NCBI GenBank assembly: GCA_947247005.1
Contig: OX365952.1
Coordinates: 8,020,501-8,084,500, forward strand
Direction: 5' to 3'
DNA length: 64,000 bases
Source: Spisula solida
Taxonomy: Eukaryota > Mollusca > Bivalvia > Venerida > Mactridae
Shown here: in pieces, positions 34,631 through 47,343 of the stretch
Numbering within the stretch: the first letter of the stretch is position 1
How the letters are laid out: the number at the start of each line of letters is the position of its first letter
Translations under genes and position numbers: made by a program
The notes under the pieces: model-generated
Seen by the model: the letters and a program-made list of their open reading frames with translations, nothing else
Database searches by the model: none
What the model was told of the DNA's origin: nothing

Positions 34631-34917
34631 ATTTATATGTTTAACGTGTTATTTTTATTCATATACTATATTACTACATTTTTGATAATGATTAAAATAT
34701 TAATATTATGCGTATACATGTATATAAGTGCGTTTTTAAATTACAATACCGTCGTGAATGTTAATAGGCTCTTATAATTCTATATAAGAATGGTCACATA
34801 ATAATTTTTATGATGTTTGATATGATTGTAACTGTATACATGTAAATGTGAATGAGACTCAAATAAAGAATATACATATACGAAAATAATGTACACTTTT
34901 TGAATGGAATCAGTGGG

Positions 34918-34975
34918 CGTGTAAAAATTTGAACGTGTTCGCATGAAAAGGCGCTATATAAATATTGTATATTTT
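34918..34975 (+). repeat. Truncated SINE tail
   Basis: GTTCGCATGAAAAGGCGCTA and TATAAATATTG repeat the 3' end of the SINE at 7724-8168. Confidence 0.6.
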
Positions 34976-36220
34976 ATGTCACTAGTTCCATTCTGTGTGT
35001 GCTCAATAAGTTGTTGACAAGGGATATATATTTTTTCTTTTTAAATACCGGTAAATATTAGAGTGTGGCATTAGGCTGGATTGTTACCAAATACCTTTTT
35101 AATATTTTTTGCACATAATTTTTATTGGTATAAAGCTCAATAATAAAATGAATAGACAGTAACATTATCTGAAAATGTCGGTTTCTTTGGCGAGTACAAT
35201 GGTGTATATAAAGTTATAGCATTGTATGCATTTTGTGTATTGTAAAAAGGAATAAATGTACTAATCGTGAAAGACAGATTGCTATTTGCTTTACGTTCAA
35301 AAGCAGAATATACTTTATGTACATTATTATAACAAACTAAAGTTATTCTTTCTACCTTTGTGCGAGTTCACTCTATGTGTCAATATCATTTAAGTTTTAC
35401 ATAAGGAAGAAGCAGCAAAGACAAAGGGAGATAACCTATTCGTATAAGACACAATGAGAGACATAAGTGATATATAAATTATCTCCCTTGTAAGATAAAG
35501 CCCGAGGTAGACCAATTAGCACCTAGTTGAGATCTTCGGACTTTATTCTTGTTTCTAACAGAAATATCATTGATTTTAGATCTCAAATTTCTCACTTCTG
35601 TATTACTTAATATGTTAGGGCCATAAAAATTTATATACCATGGTGTGTAAACAACATGTAGCAAAACTTATTTTTTGATCTGATAATTAATGTTGCAAAT
35701 ATTTCAGCCTAATTACTACCATGTACAACAAACAAAACAGGGATAAAAACAGAGTAATCCGCATGATAAGACCTGTGGTGTTTTAGAGAGTAGTGGATAA
35801 TTTACTATTTTTCCCCATTAGAACACCCTGGACATTCCTGAAGCAAATTGTCTCTGGTCTAAATAGAAGGTCGCCATTATTTGAATGGTTCTTAACGGTT
35901 ACAACTTTAATCTGAACTATTTTAGCGGATTTTAAACACGATAAATAATATAATGCACCACCGATTTACACCGACATCTTGGACAAAGATATATGTTACG
36001 CTTATCACGCACTATCTTACTGTTCTGTCACACGTCATATATTCCTGGGAACGCTAGGATATAGCTTCCTAAGCGTGGCGGTATCATGTTCACCGACCGA
36101 TTGAGGCAAATCACGAACGATATAAGTCTTTATCATTCCGCTTCATACATCCGATGAAACTCCTGGGTCAATGACGGAAAGACCCGAGCAGTTACGATTA
36201 ATTGGGGTGCCCGGAATACG
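34976..36220. other. No gene seen; short inverted repeat
   Basis: CAAAGGGAGATAA at 35422-35434 pairs with TTATCTCCCTTG at 35479-35490, a 12-bp stem with a 44-bp loop. The open minus-strand frame at 35479-35664 starts within it and is not supported. The rest is featureless. Confidence 0.45.
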
Positions 36221-36278
36221 TATAAATACGTATTTATAGAATACAAATTTGCATGCCTGTGCATGTACCGCAATCAAA
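36221..36278 (+). promoter_or_regulatory. TATA-like box and short leader
   Basis: TATAAATACGTATTTATA begins at 36221, 58 bp before an ATG in a reasonable context (CAAAATGGCC). The spacing suits a TATA promoter with a leader of about 25-30 bases. It is only as good as the gene model it precedes. Confidence 0.3.
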
Positions 36279-36289
36279 ATGGCCGGTCA
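36279..36289 (+). CDS. Candidate first coding exon (M-A-G-Q)
   Basis: ATG GCC GGT CA, then GTATAC as donor. It ends in phase 2, which matches the exon starting at 36393 (CA+A gives Q). No signal peptide is seen, so the product would be intracellular if the model holds. Confidence 0.35.
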
Positions 36290-36392
36290 GTATACAAAGT
36301 TTATGTTTTATTTCTATTTTTCTTGATTTTATGTTGTTGTTTAATAATCAGTGTTATGCATTGAATCAGTGACCATGATGCTGTCCTGATAG

Positions 36393-36597
36393 ATACAAAT
36401 ACCAAATAGAACATCAGACAACCTGCGAACCTGTACAAGATGACTGGAATTACCTTAGGTCACATATCACAAACAACCTCCATGACTCCCTCACCAGTTC
36501 AAATACGTACAAATCACAGTCAATAAGTGATGACGACTCAGAAATGTACAGGACGAGCACATCGCCTTTATTCCATCCAAATGGTCATCCAACAGAA
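36393..36597 (+). CDS. Candidate second coding exon, unidentified protein
   Basis: After the AG at 36391-36392 the frame is open for 68 codons and protein-like: YKYQIEHQTTCEPVQDDWNY, then LRSHITNNLHDSLTSSNTYK, then SQSISDDDSEMYRTSTSPLF-HPNGHPTE, ending in phase 0 at donor GTAAGC (36598). Serine and threonine are frequent in the second half. It has no homology I recognise. Further exons on the plus strand were not found before the repeats at 37 kb. The acceptor lacks a strong pyrimidine tract, so the exon start is uncertain. Confidence 0.42.
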
Positions 36598-36965
36598 GTA
36601 AGCTCCCTTTGATAAAGGTCACTTAATATTGATATGAAACGAGATAAAGCATACACGCAGTATACACGCAGTATCAAAAGCATGGCACCAATGAATCAAA
36701 AGAAAAATACTCCAAACGCCTTTGCAAGAAAGAAATATCAACTGGCATCTCAGAACTAACTTGATATAAAAATTACCCGAATATGAACAAACAAAAAACA
36801 CAAGACAAATCACTTAGAAACAACATTCTCTAATAAAACCAAAACACTCTCTTTTTAAAGATTCATCAAAAACCCAAAAACAACAAAATGTCCACTGCAT
36901 ATCAAGATAAGCCAACAATATAAATAAACAATTTCAACCAGGCTTCACTTTTCAATTCACCAGGG

Positions 36966-37230
36966 TTAATAATAATAATAACGTCTTTATTTTCTGGGGA
37001 TAACATAATTGGCAAACCAATTTTCATTAAGGCCCACAAGAACAATATAATTATACATATTTGTATAAGTATATACAATGACAATACTTGCAACAATACA
37101 TAATACAAATTACAGAAATTCAAGTATGCATATTAACATCTAAATCAGATGTTCGCTTGTATATCAATCATTATATATGTAACAACAAATTTGTTATAAG
37201 AAAAGTGCATTCACATATTGTTTTGCATAC
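36966..37230 (-). mobile_element. Likely LINE 3' tail
   Basis: (ATA)n followed by ACGTCTTTATTT on the plus strand is the reverse complement of the AATAAAGTCTTTATT(TTA)n end seen at 30130-30167. It probably belongs to the minus-strand LINE fragment at 38200-38965, with the minisatellite element between them. Confidence 0.4.
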
Positions 37231-38140
37231 TTGTTCACCATCATGACCCTAACCCCTACACAGGGGTAGGAAACTCTATCAAGTATTTTGTTGAAATTAT
37301 GCCCAAAGTGTATTGATATATTGTTTTGATACTATGCATATTACTTGTACACCAACATAACCGCAACCCATACACAGCGGTAGGTCTATCAAACATTTTG
37401 GTGAACTTATGCCCTCTTTTTCAACTTCGCACAAATGTTAAAGTTTAGGTACAAGTTTTTAGACCTTTAATATTTTCAAAGTGCATTCACATATTGCTTT
37501 GTATACTTGTTCACCATAATGACCCCTACCCATACACATGGGTAAGTAACTATATTAAGCATTTTGTTGAAAGTATGCCCACTTTTGAACTTGGAAATGC
37601 AAATGTTAAAGTTAAGATACAAGTTTTTTAACCTCTAATAACTTCAAAGTGTATTGATGTACTGCTTTGGTACTTTGTATACTTGTTCACCATCATGACC
37701 TGTATGGGGTACGTAACTCTATCAAGCATTTTGTTGAAATTATGCCCCCTTTTGGACTTGGAAATGCAAATGGTAAAGTTAAGGTACAAGTGTTTTAACC
37801 TCTAATATCTTCAAAGTGCATTGATATATTGCTTTGATACTTTGTATGCTTGTTCACCATCTTGACACCAACCCCTACACAGGTGTAGATAACTATTTAG
37901 CATTTTGTTGAATGTATGCCCCTTTTCTTGTTCACCTTCATGACCCAGAGGACATACACCTGCGTAGGTAACTGTCCTGCTTTTTGTCCTAATTATCTCC
38001 CTTTTCGACTTAGAAGCCCCAACCTCTTCATAGCAGACGGTAATGCTGCTGATATGAAGCATTTTGTTTTGAAGATAAAATAATTATACTATTCTAGCAT
38101 GGCACTGTGAATAGTGGAGCGCGCAGTTCGTGTACAGCTC
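37230..38140 (+). repeat. Tandem repeat, ~200-bp unit, about four copies
   Basis: Units share CAAAGTGCATTCACATATTG, TACTTGTTCACCATCATGACC, CACAGGGGTAGG and AGCATTTTGTTGAAATTATG. It ends in AGCTCTTGTTTACAA at about 38140. This is a common bivalve interspersed repeat layout and holds no gene. Confidence 0.65.
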
Positions 38141-38199
38141 TTGTTTACAAGAATGGAGTGATTGACTTTGTTAGATCCTCAAATATTGTTCTTACTGTT

Positions 38200-38965
38200 T
38201 TGTTCTGTTTATAGCTTCAATCCAAGTACCAATGATAGCAGTCAATGCCGTCTCATTTGAATGGTTGGCTTTGAAACCTGACTGTTGAGTAATTTGTTAT
38301 CTTGAGGAACTTTTTCAAATAGTCAGTGATATGTTTTTCTATAATTTTAGCTAAAACCGGTAAAATGGATATAGGCCTGTAGTTGTTTTTGTCTGATTTA
38401 AAACCATTTTTATAGATTGGAGTAATTTAAGCCATTTTAAGCTCTTGTGGGAAGACGCCCTTAGATATACTCAAGTTTAAGTTTTTTGAAATTGGATGTG
38501 TAGTTATGTTTGAACTAGATTTTAAGAATCCTGGACCTATGCCATCCAGTCCTGTGGAAAATTCAACTGTTGTTTATATCAAATTTTGCAATGACTAAGG
38601 ATATATCGAAAGTGTCATTTTCATCAATTGTACTTTTGATATAATTACCTATGAGCGTGCGATTTTCTGTATTGAGTGAATAAATGTCATTTTAGCAAAA
38701 AGAACTACACTAGCAAAGTAGTCATTAAAAGTTTCAGCAGTTTGCAATGCGTCTACTATTGGCTTGCCATTATCACCGTCAATGAAGATTCGCCGATGTG
38801 TATTTGTTTAACCTGATAATTCTTTGAGTTTATTTCAAAGCTTTTTAGGATTTCTCTGGGTGTTATTTATGTTATGATAATAATTTTTCTTCGCTGACAA
38901 AGTGTCTTTACTTGTTCATGCCAGTATTTGTATTTGTGTATGTTGTTATGTTTTTTTTGCACCAT
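38200..38965 (-). pseudogene. Jockey/CR1-group LINE fragment, linker to early RT
   Basis: On the minus strand: NINNTQRNPKKL, IFIDGDNGKPIVDA, TGLDGIGPGFLKSSSNITT, LSISKGVFPQELK and KSDKNNYRPISILPVLAKII. These are the same blocks, in the same order, as residues 210-400 of the LINE at 27427. Several stops interrupt it (for example where W is expected before NKLKE). The RT catalytic part is missing. Confidence 0.82.
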
Positions 38966-41900
38966 TCCTGAATTTGATTGCATCTGAAATTTCTTTGTGA
39001 AACCAGTATGGCTGATGTTCGTGCTTTACACGTGTATATTTTGTGGATAAAACGTAAGTATAAACAGATAAATGCATATTAATGAAAAGATTTCAATGGA
39101 TATCCAATATCTTGAAATATTCTACACTGAAGATACAAATGTTGATAAAGTGAGGGGTGGATCATAAAACAATCAATCAATGCAGCTAATCAAATAGTCA
39201 TTCATCACCATATTATTTATGTATTTGTGGAGAAAACAATTAATTTTAAGTGGATTAATTAACAGTATACATGAATGAAAGCATACCTTAATGCATTCAA
39301 TGATATATAATTGAATATTTGAATGAATGTACAAAAGTATTATTTTGTACGTTTATACATAGTATTACATAATTTGACATATTCAAAGATCATTTATATA
39401 TTTTGACATATTATACAAACAGATTTATCTTACGAACAGTATGTCACTACTTCAAATGCTTTGAAACATATACAACTAGATTTCGAATGATTTTGCTATT
39501 TTCACAGCTTAATAGAACAACAGTTTTGTACAGTTTTACAGTTTATTTGCAATACATTAGGCATTATGCCCATGGATTAGTACACACCCCTTCAATTAAG
39601 CGATTATCGTGCGTATATTTCATATTCTCAATCATGGCCGGTTACATTGTATTCCCATTTTTTGAAATATTGCCAGATGTTAATTTTATGTCGTAATAAG
39701 GTTGGTTGTTATGCACTTATCATGTATGTAATTGAGTGTAGTTTAAGAAGAGTGTCTGGTCTATTTGAAAAAAATGCCGTTTGTATTTATTCACGAGAAC
39801 ATATACTATACACAAAGGAATCATTGCTTCACAAACGGCAAGTTACTTAATTATTATCAAAGTTAATAATGAGTTATACATTGTATATTGCTTTTAATAG
39901 ATTGTGATAAACTCAAAACAAACAGAATGCTTTTTCTCGATAATAATTAACAGAAAAATAGTTACCAAAAATATGTTCCTATGCATTTACTTTACTATCA
40001 ACTTTACTTATTAATAATGAAATTATCATCATGCATGTTTCATTCTGAAATAATTTGTTCACAAGGACATATCTTATACTACTGCATCTAAAATTAATAT
40101 AAGTACGGGGGCCCTTTAAAAAGTATAAATCAGTGGGCGTTAAATCAGCATCATTGCATCTGGCGATATAAAAAGTGTACATTTTCTTAAAGATCAATCT
40201 TTCAGCTAGACAATCGTGGTATTTACATCATTATACATGAACGTACTTTCATTTTACTGATATTCAAACAGGACATGGTTTAAAGCACTGGACAAAACAT
40301 CTCATAAACGCGTAAGAAAATTATGTTATATGGGTTCCTACGGTTTTCAAATGTCATTCAGGCTGATTAAAATTAAATTGATATTATTTGCAATAGGTAC
40401 CATTGTAGTCTTAAATGGAAATCCATAATTTTGAAAACGTTATATTATTACGAAACTATATCAATATAACAAATCATATTCGAGACCCAACGTACCACAC
40501 ATACACACACATGTACACGTGCATCCTAATTAATACTAGATATATACTAGCTAAATAAACACTAATTTATTCTGCATGTGTAAACATTTCTAGATAATGA
40601 TATGTAGTTTCATTCGTCGGACGATTTTAATCCTTTTAACCTCAGTTTTATTTCAAACAACAATTTTTATGTTCGATCCCAACTTTGAAAAAGTGGGCGG
40701 GTAATGTTATACCCCCAATTTATGACCAAATTTTGTTTTCAACCCGATTGTCCATTTCATGTATTTTTTACAGGAAATGACCATCATGTGTTTGTATTTT
40801 TGTCTTCTGTAATATTGTATTAGTAATATGACGTCATAATCCAAAATACGTTTTTTTTTGTTTTTGAGTTGTTGTAAAGGACAAATTATGAATAATTCAG
40901 AGTTTATTTATTATGTAAGAGATAGTAACATATATAAATTACATGTTAGATTTTCTCACGTAAGACATCAAATAGTACAATACAATAACAGCGCATGGGG
41001 CATGGTCCTAGTAAAATGCTGTTTCCATGAGTATTTGGAACATGGCAGCTTCCTTGTACAACTAAAGCCATTTAGACTATCCAAACAATATTGTTGTATT
41101 GAACAAGTGTACGATGCATCTAATGTGCAAATCTCAAATCAATCGGATTTAAATTGCAGAAATTATGAACATTAATATCAACCCTTTAGACTACTAATAT
41201 ACCTTATTTTCTCGACATTCCAGTGTTCCATATCCCTACTGGTTATGTGTCATGTGGATGAGCGGGTATTTATCCGATTGCAATATTGTTTTATTAGTTA
41301 GCTAGGGAAAGGTTGGATATTTTGAAAATGTCCACTTTTATACACATTAATTGGATATTAAACATGTAATTGGTCTCTCAATAATACTTTTTAAGTAACC
41401 CTCGTACATGCATACATTTTTTTGTATTTAATATTAGGATATTAAAACTAAACTCACCAAATTTAATTAATATGTTTTTATGTTATGTGTAAAGGTGGTG
41501 ATCAATACTTTAATTCAAAAGTAAATATAACTTGGGTAATGGGATAAAATTTACAAAAGAGGGACAGAATATATTTGAAAGATAAGGTTACAAAAATCAA
41601 ACACATGAATAAAACCAAGGCCAGTATTGTGTTGCTCAATTATATTATATAATGATTAACAATAACAACAAAGATCCCATGTGTGGCATATCAAGATACG
41701 CTACCACCAAGATCAGACCCTAATTAGTTTCACAGTTGGGTACTAATGTACAACTAATCAGTATAATGATGTTTCATCATATTGTACAGTATCTTGATCT
41801 GTATTTTACTTCAAATGATTGACATTTTTGAAATCATGTTAAAATCCAGATTTGGGTTGCATATTATAAAAATATGTTTATTTTTAAAAAAAAGATAAAT

Positions 41901-43104
41901 GTTTCCAATATATGTTTATTGCAAATTATTAGATGTTGATACCAATTCAAAGAAATTATCACATTTCTCATTATATGAATTTCTAATAAACGAAGTCTTT
42001 TACGCTGTAGAATAGACTATTACCATTTTTTTTACTTTTCACTCGATTTAATGAAAAAGTGCCCAAAATGTATTCTGAATCTATTACAAGCGTTTAATGA
42101 ATAGACTTCCCAATACTTCCTTATATTGTAGTAAAAGTTCATTTTATTTAAATAAATTATAATATCGCGCTAAATACATTCGTTATCATGGAAGCTTTCA
42201 AGATGACAATGCTAAGAGAGGCCTTAGTTAATGTTTCTTTCAAAACAAATACATTACGTTAACCTATTGGATTGTAACAAATGACTATATCAAACCGTAA
42301 ATCTCTGAGAAGTAGTACATGTACAAGGTGTCCAAAGAGAAAGTTAACAACTTCAATATGTATTTATTATTCTTGCTGAATCGGTGGACCAAACGTTATA
42401 TTTGTTGTTTCGAATAAAACAGTTGAAGTTTTTGTCAAGTTAATTCATATCCAGTGATTTTCTAATGATGCAACTTCATGATACTAGTATTCAATGATTT
42501 CTGCTAGTCAATTCCTTTCTTTTTCTCATCAATGAAAAGTACCAATATTTGGTGTTTTATCTAAAGTGTTTGGAAATGTAGTCGGGTAAACATGTAATGA
42601 CTTTAAGGATAATAGCAAGGAAGGCATTGGAAATGTAAACTTAAGACCACCAACATCTGACGCAAAATGTGCTAAAACTTGATCATCGAATACATAGTTG
42701 ATCCAAATAAGTTATTGTAATAATATGTTTGCCAAGCATGGGAATAGTGGACCAAATCATTATTGTATATACTGTTATTAAAAGAAAAAGGGTCTTAATT
42801 CTGAATAGACTTGCTAAAAAGCTGGTGCACGAGCCTGCTTGAAATATGATTTTGGGATAAGAATGGTTCCTTCTATGCATGCCTCTGGTGTGGGTAGCTA
42901 GACACCACCAACGTTTATTTGTGGCATTGGACTGTTTGTGTGCTACGGAATTCACTAAATAAATTTTCATTGAATTCGTCTCGCTCCACTATTTTGCAAA
43001 ATTCGTATTATAGGGAAATGTGTAGAGGGTCTTTATTTAGATCATGTTGCTTTCCCGGCGATACTCTGTCTCATTGCGATTGCTATTTATTTTTATTATT
43101 TCAG
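38966..43104. other. Long AT-rich stretch, no supported gene
   Basis: Four kilobases with no recognised protein, tRNA or clear repeat. The open frame at 40858-41175 has no recognisable domain. If gene 2 has more 5' micro-exons they should lie here or further upstream; the best chance seen is an 18-bp in-phase segment at 41222-41239 with a poor donor. From 42860 to 43100 the intron text matches that before exon I (45190-45334). Confidence 0.5.
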
Positions 43105-43146
43105 TTGGTGTACCTCCACGAGGCTCGAGGGTTGTCAACGTTCCAG
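43105..43146 (+). CDS. Micro-exon F of gene 2 (42 bp, phase 1-1)
   Basis: Acceptor TTTTATTATTTCAG, donor GTAGGAATAT. It encodes V-GVPPRGSRVVNVP. The preceding intron (TTTCCCGGCGATACTCTGTC) and the following intron (ATTCAACGAATAATAC) recur around exon I, so F and I are duplicates including flanks. Confidence 0.76.
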
Positions 43147-43339
43147 GTAGGAATATTTCATTGACAATATGCATATAACATTCAACGAATAATACATGTA
43201 CAGTATGTCATCTATACATCTAAAATGTAATAAATTAGAAGTACCTCGTAAACGTCATACCTATTTAATGTAACTAAGAAGAAAATTTGATAAGTGGTTT
43301 GATAAAAATACATTAATGTGTTTTATAATAATTCATTAG

Positions 43340-43378
43340 ACCTTCCTCCTCCCGCATTACTTAGCCGAACCGTTTCAG
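43340..43378 (+). CDS. Micro-exon G of gene 2 (39 bp, phase 1-1)
   Basis: Acceptor ATAATTCATTAG, donor GTAAGCTATT. It encodes D-LPPPALLSRTVS. Only 193 bp separate it from exon F. The LPPPAL block is shared with exon H and, more loosely, with LPEPAL of exon A and LPHPN of the decayed exon K. Confidence 0.72.
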
Positions 43379-44819
43379 GTAAGCTATTATATATCAATTG
43401 TATTATTGACATCAATATACTTAGTGTAAAAACGTATTGCTAACAACAATTGAAAATTGATGGGTCAATCACTTTGCTATTTTGATGAACAAACTTACAA
43501 AGTTTTACTTGTGACACAATGCTATTAATACAATTATTCGTTTCGTTTCCGCTGGTACATAATGGCTCAATCAGAGTTTTTGGTCTATCGCAATATTTTC
43601 GATTTCTCCCGTGAATCTTTCCCACTTGTTGATTGTTATTGTTGGTGATCATTTGCGATGTCTCTTTTGATCTTCCCTAGTTTTTTTGCCTTCTGGTGAT
43701 ATTTATTGTTGTCATATCTACCGTTTGTGACGTTGTCTTAATAATTCCAGATTACATTACCTATTCATCAAAATTGTCGTTTTTTATTTTATTTTGTGTT
43801 GATGTTAATTTCTGAAATCCTTCTGCATAGGTCTTTGGTTGAGATTATAATGAGGCAGGGGAATTCACATATGTCTGGGAGGAATTTTGCGTGGAATCGG
43901 GATGTTTTTCTGATCGACCATATGTGAAGATTTAAAAAAAGTTGCTTTAGTAGAGTGTACTTTGTCTTCTTACTGATAGTCAGAAATTTTATTTTGAAGT
44001 CTGTTCGCTATATGCTTCAGTTGCGTTGTGTTTGCTCAGAACTCTTCTTAAACGAATAAAGTCCTCTACTTCTATTATGAGTGGTTTCCCAACAATACAC
44101 TGTCTTACTTGTATTCAAGTATATTAGTTAAGTCGGTGTATGCTAATAACTGTATATAAGTGAAAAATGTAGATAAAGACAGTCTGAACAAAATATCATA
44201 CCTTTTCAATGTAACTAAGTGGGTATACGAGGGGATATCCAGAACTACTGGACTGATGCTATAGTGTTTGCCATGTTCATAAGTTTGGACTGAAACTTCG
44301 CAAAGATCAACATCAATATGTTACTGATTTGTATGTATAAGTATATGTGTATACGGCGTTTAAAGCGCTTGATTATGTTACTATACCAACCCATTAAAGC
44401 AACACCGGGGTCAGAGGTGTTTATGCCAATAACACGTAAAATTGCAACTACTTTTCTTACATATATCCGTTATGACTTTAGATTTTTGCGCGACTTTGAA
44501 TGTTTATTTGGCGTTTGCATGCTAATAGTTTGTTAATAATAAGTGATATAAATCATATCGCTGGTTTGGAATCAGAAGGTCGTAAGTACAAAATCAATAC
44601 AAAAATTCAGAACAAGAGAACCTGTCTGAAAACTACACTTTACTTATGGAAAAATCAAGCGTTTTTAACTTCAGTTTGGTCGACATGAATACTTCATATT
44701 TTCACGAAAAAAGGATCATATTTCAAATATATATGGGTCTTATTATGTCGTGTGTAGTACTTGCGGCCTTCTAATTCTAAGCCAGCGATATATTAATTTG
44801 TGTTTTATTATCATTTTAG

Positions 44820-44864
44820 TTGAACTTCATCTTCCACCCCCTGCCTTGTTTATACCTCATGCAG
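44820..44864 (+). CDS. Micro-exon H of gene 2 (45 bp, phase 1-1)
   Basis: Acceptor TTATTATCATTTTAG (identical wording to that before exon C of gene 1), donor GTAAAATATA. It encodes V-ELHLPPPALFIPHA. It is G-type by its LPPPAL core. No F-type partner was found between 43400 and 44800, so this duplicate unit has probably lost it. Confidence 0.74.
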
Positions 44865-45334
44865 GTAAAATATATGTATATATCACATTATTTATATGTA
44901 TTGACAACAATTAGTGAATATAACCTACCAAGTTCATTGACGAACTTTTTGTGGACAAATAATGCAAATATTTATTTGTGACTTATACATTTACTTGGTA
45001 CTTTTAAACGTCTTGTCCATGTAGAATTAATAAATGAAGACCTTGAATGCTCGCTTAAAAGTGGAATTCACTCATTTTTTTCAGTGCCTAAATAACTTCG
45101 ATACTTTATGCCACCAGCCGAAAACAAGCTGAATACCCGAGTCAAAGTCCATAGTATGTCTTTTATTTCGGGATGAGTATATAGGCTTGTTTGAAATCAC
45201 CTCTTTTGTGGGATAAGGATCGTTTGTTCTATGTTTGACTATCGCGTATACATGTATGTGTAGGGCGTCTTTGTTTTGATCATGGTGCCTTCCCGGCGAT
45301 ACCCTGTCTCATTGCTATTTAATTTATATTTCAG

Positions 45335-45394
45335 GTGATGTACCTCTACGAGGCCCGAGGGTTGTGAACGTTGAGTTTGGAAAAACCTATCCAG
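45335..45394 (+). CDS. Micro-exon I of gene 2 (60 bp, phase 1-1)
   Basis: Acceptor AATTTATATTTCAG, donor GTTGGGAACA (weaker than the others). It encodes G-DVPLRGPRVVNVEFGKTYP. Compared with exon F it keeps V-P-x-R-G-x-R-V-V-N-V and then adds six codons before the split codon, so exon length varies by multiples of three between copies. Confidence 0.72.
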
Positions 45395-45423
45395 GTTGGG
45401 AACATCATTACTAATATGCTAAT

Positions 45424-46125
45424 AATTTAACTTATTGCATAACATTCAGCAACGAATAATGCAAATAACTGTAACTAAGGGATAAATGTAGATAAATAAA
45501 GACAGTCTTAACTAAATATTATGCCTTTTCAGTGATACTGAGTGGGTATGCAAATGTAATAGTTCGCTATTAATAAGTGGTATAAAATATGTTTATGCGT
45601 TGTATTAGCTCATCTGAGTACTTTGTAATTAAGGTGAGCTATTGTGATTGCCCTACGTCCGTCCATCGTGCGTTGTCAACAATTCATTTAAACAACTTAT
45701 CCTCCAAAACCACTAGGCCAATTTCAACCACACTTCACAGCAATGTTTCTTAGGTGGCTAATTATTTAACTTATTGCATAACATTCAGCAACGAATAATG
45801 CAAATAACTGTAACTAAGGGATAAATGTAGATAAATAAAGACAGTCTTAACTAAATATTATGCCTTTTCAGTGATACTGAGTGTAATAGTTCGCTATTAA
45901 TAAGTGGTATAAAATATGTTTATGCGTTGTATTAGCTCATCTGAGTACTTTGTAATTAAGGTGAGCTATTGTGATTGCCCTGCGTCCGTCCATCGTGCGT
46001 TGTCAACAATTCATTCAAACAACTTCTCCTCCAAAACCACTAGGCAACAATTCATTCAAACAACTTCTCCTCCAAAACCACTAGGCCAATTTCAACCACA
46101 CTTCACAGCAATGTTTCTTAGGTGG
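45424..46125 (+). repeat. Tandem duplication of ~340 bp within gene 2
   Basis: 45424-45756 is repeated at 45757-46125 with few changes (AATTTAACTTATTGCATAAC / TATTTAACTTATTGCATAAC; AGACAGTCTTAACTAAATAT; GTTTCTTAGGTGGC at both ends). A further 40-bp segment (CAACAATTCATTCAAACAAC and on) is doubled inside the second copy. It has enlarged the I-K intron. Confidence 0.85.
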
Positions 46126-46450
46126 CCCTCATTTGAAATATTCAAATGTTTTCGGTCCATTACAGAATTAGGTCGCCGGAGCTAAACATATTTTAAAAGA
46201 GAAAACTTTAAACATTTTCTTCGCAGATGTCTGCAGCTTTGATATTATGTATTTAACTACATCATGTGGTCCTTTACCAATTTTTTTCAAACTATATCCC
46301 TGGATGCAAAACTGGGAACACCCGAGGGGTCACCTGTATAACATAGAGTTATATAGTGAAAACTTTAAAAATCATCTTCTATGAATCAAAAAGGCCTACA
46401 GCTTTGATATTTTGCATGTAAGATTTCTCAATTTTTTTCAATAGCATTAA
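45600..46450 (-). mobile_element. Inverted relative of the 16460-17373 element
   Basis: AGCTCATCTGAGTACTTTGT followed by GGTGAGCTATTGTGATTGCC is the reverse complement of the other element's right end. Later words (AAGGCCTACAGCTTTGATAT) match its interior. It is partly duplicated by the tandem event at 45424-46125 and holds no gene. Confidence 0.6.
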
Positions 46451-46879
46451 AAATATATCTCATGAAGTCCAGTAACCGTAATAGAAATCAAATGTATAAT
46501 TTAGCTTTGGAAACGAATATTCGTTCTTTTGGATGGGATCAAACCGTGGTTTTAGTACCATCAAATAAAATAACAATTTATAATTTCGTCAAGTATATTT
46601 TCTATACTGGTGAAACAAGTCAACCAATATTAAGTTTATCTGATAGATCAATGTATTACGAAATAAATAATAGTGGTATACAATATTTCACGATATTGTA
46701 TTGAAAATATACAAAAACTTATTTTCCTAAGCAATAATTATCATCTTAACTAAATATCATGCCTTTTCAATATACCTAAGTAGGTATACAAATGTGATAG
46801 TTCGCTAATAATAAGTGGCATGACATATATGTTCATGTAGTTTTTCCAATGCATAAATATGGTGCTTCTTTCATTACAG

Positions 46880-46908
46880 AATTGCCTCACCCAAATAGGC
46901 AGGAGTAG
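46880..46908 (+). pseudogene. Decayed micro-exon K of gene 2
   Basis: The excellent acceptor TTCTTTCATTACAG leads in phase 1 into E-LPHPNRQE and then TAG at 46906-46908. No GT donor follows; where CAG|GT would be expected the text is CAGGAG. The intron before it (ATGCCTTTTCAATATACC) matches that before exon G (ATACCTATTTAATGTAAC), so K is a copy of the G-type exon that lost its donor. It could still be used as an alternative last exon. Confidence 0.5.
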
Positions 46909-47343
46909 CGATATACGAGATTTTAGACAAGACCCTTTGGTTATCATTAGTTTGTTTAATATCGAAAACAGATTAGGAAAATGTAAATCTAATATATAAT
47001 GAAATATTGTTTATATTAGTTTTGACTTTGTCCACAAGCCTCATGTACTTTTATGTATGAACTGTCCGCTTCAAATATAAAGGAAATTATATAAATATTA
47101 TAAAGTTACATAAATAAAATATGTTTTATATGTGTGTTCTGCCCTATTGTTCCGGTTATATTTGACTGACTAACGCGGAAAGCTGTCTGAGAAAGTTGTT
47201 GTGTTCTGGAGGCTGTTCCATTTAATATTTCTTGCTCATTTTTGTAGTTGTCATTCCGGTGTGCCTTTCGTGTCCTGCTGTTTATTTTAATTTATTTTAT
47301 TCCATATTATGATTGTTAATATTATGTTCCTGTTTCGTTTCAG

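Noticed and set aside
37230..38140. CRISPR-like array
   Set aside because: The repeat unit is about 200 bp and degenerate with no unique spacers; it is a eukaryotic minisatellite element.
41222..41239. 18-bp phase-1 segment after CGACATTCCAG as an upstream exon of gene 2
   Set aside because: The acceptor is good but the donor GTTATG is weak and the peptide (VFHIPT) shows no clear likeness to the modules.
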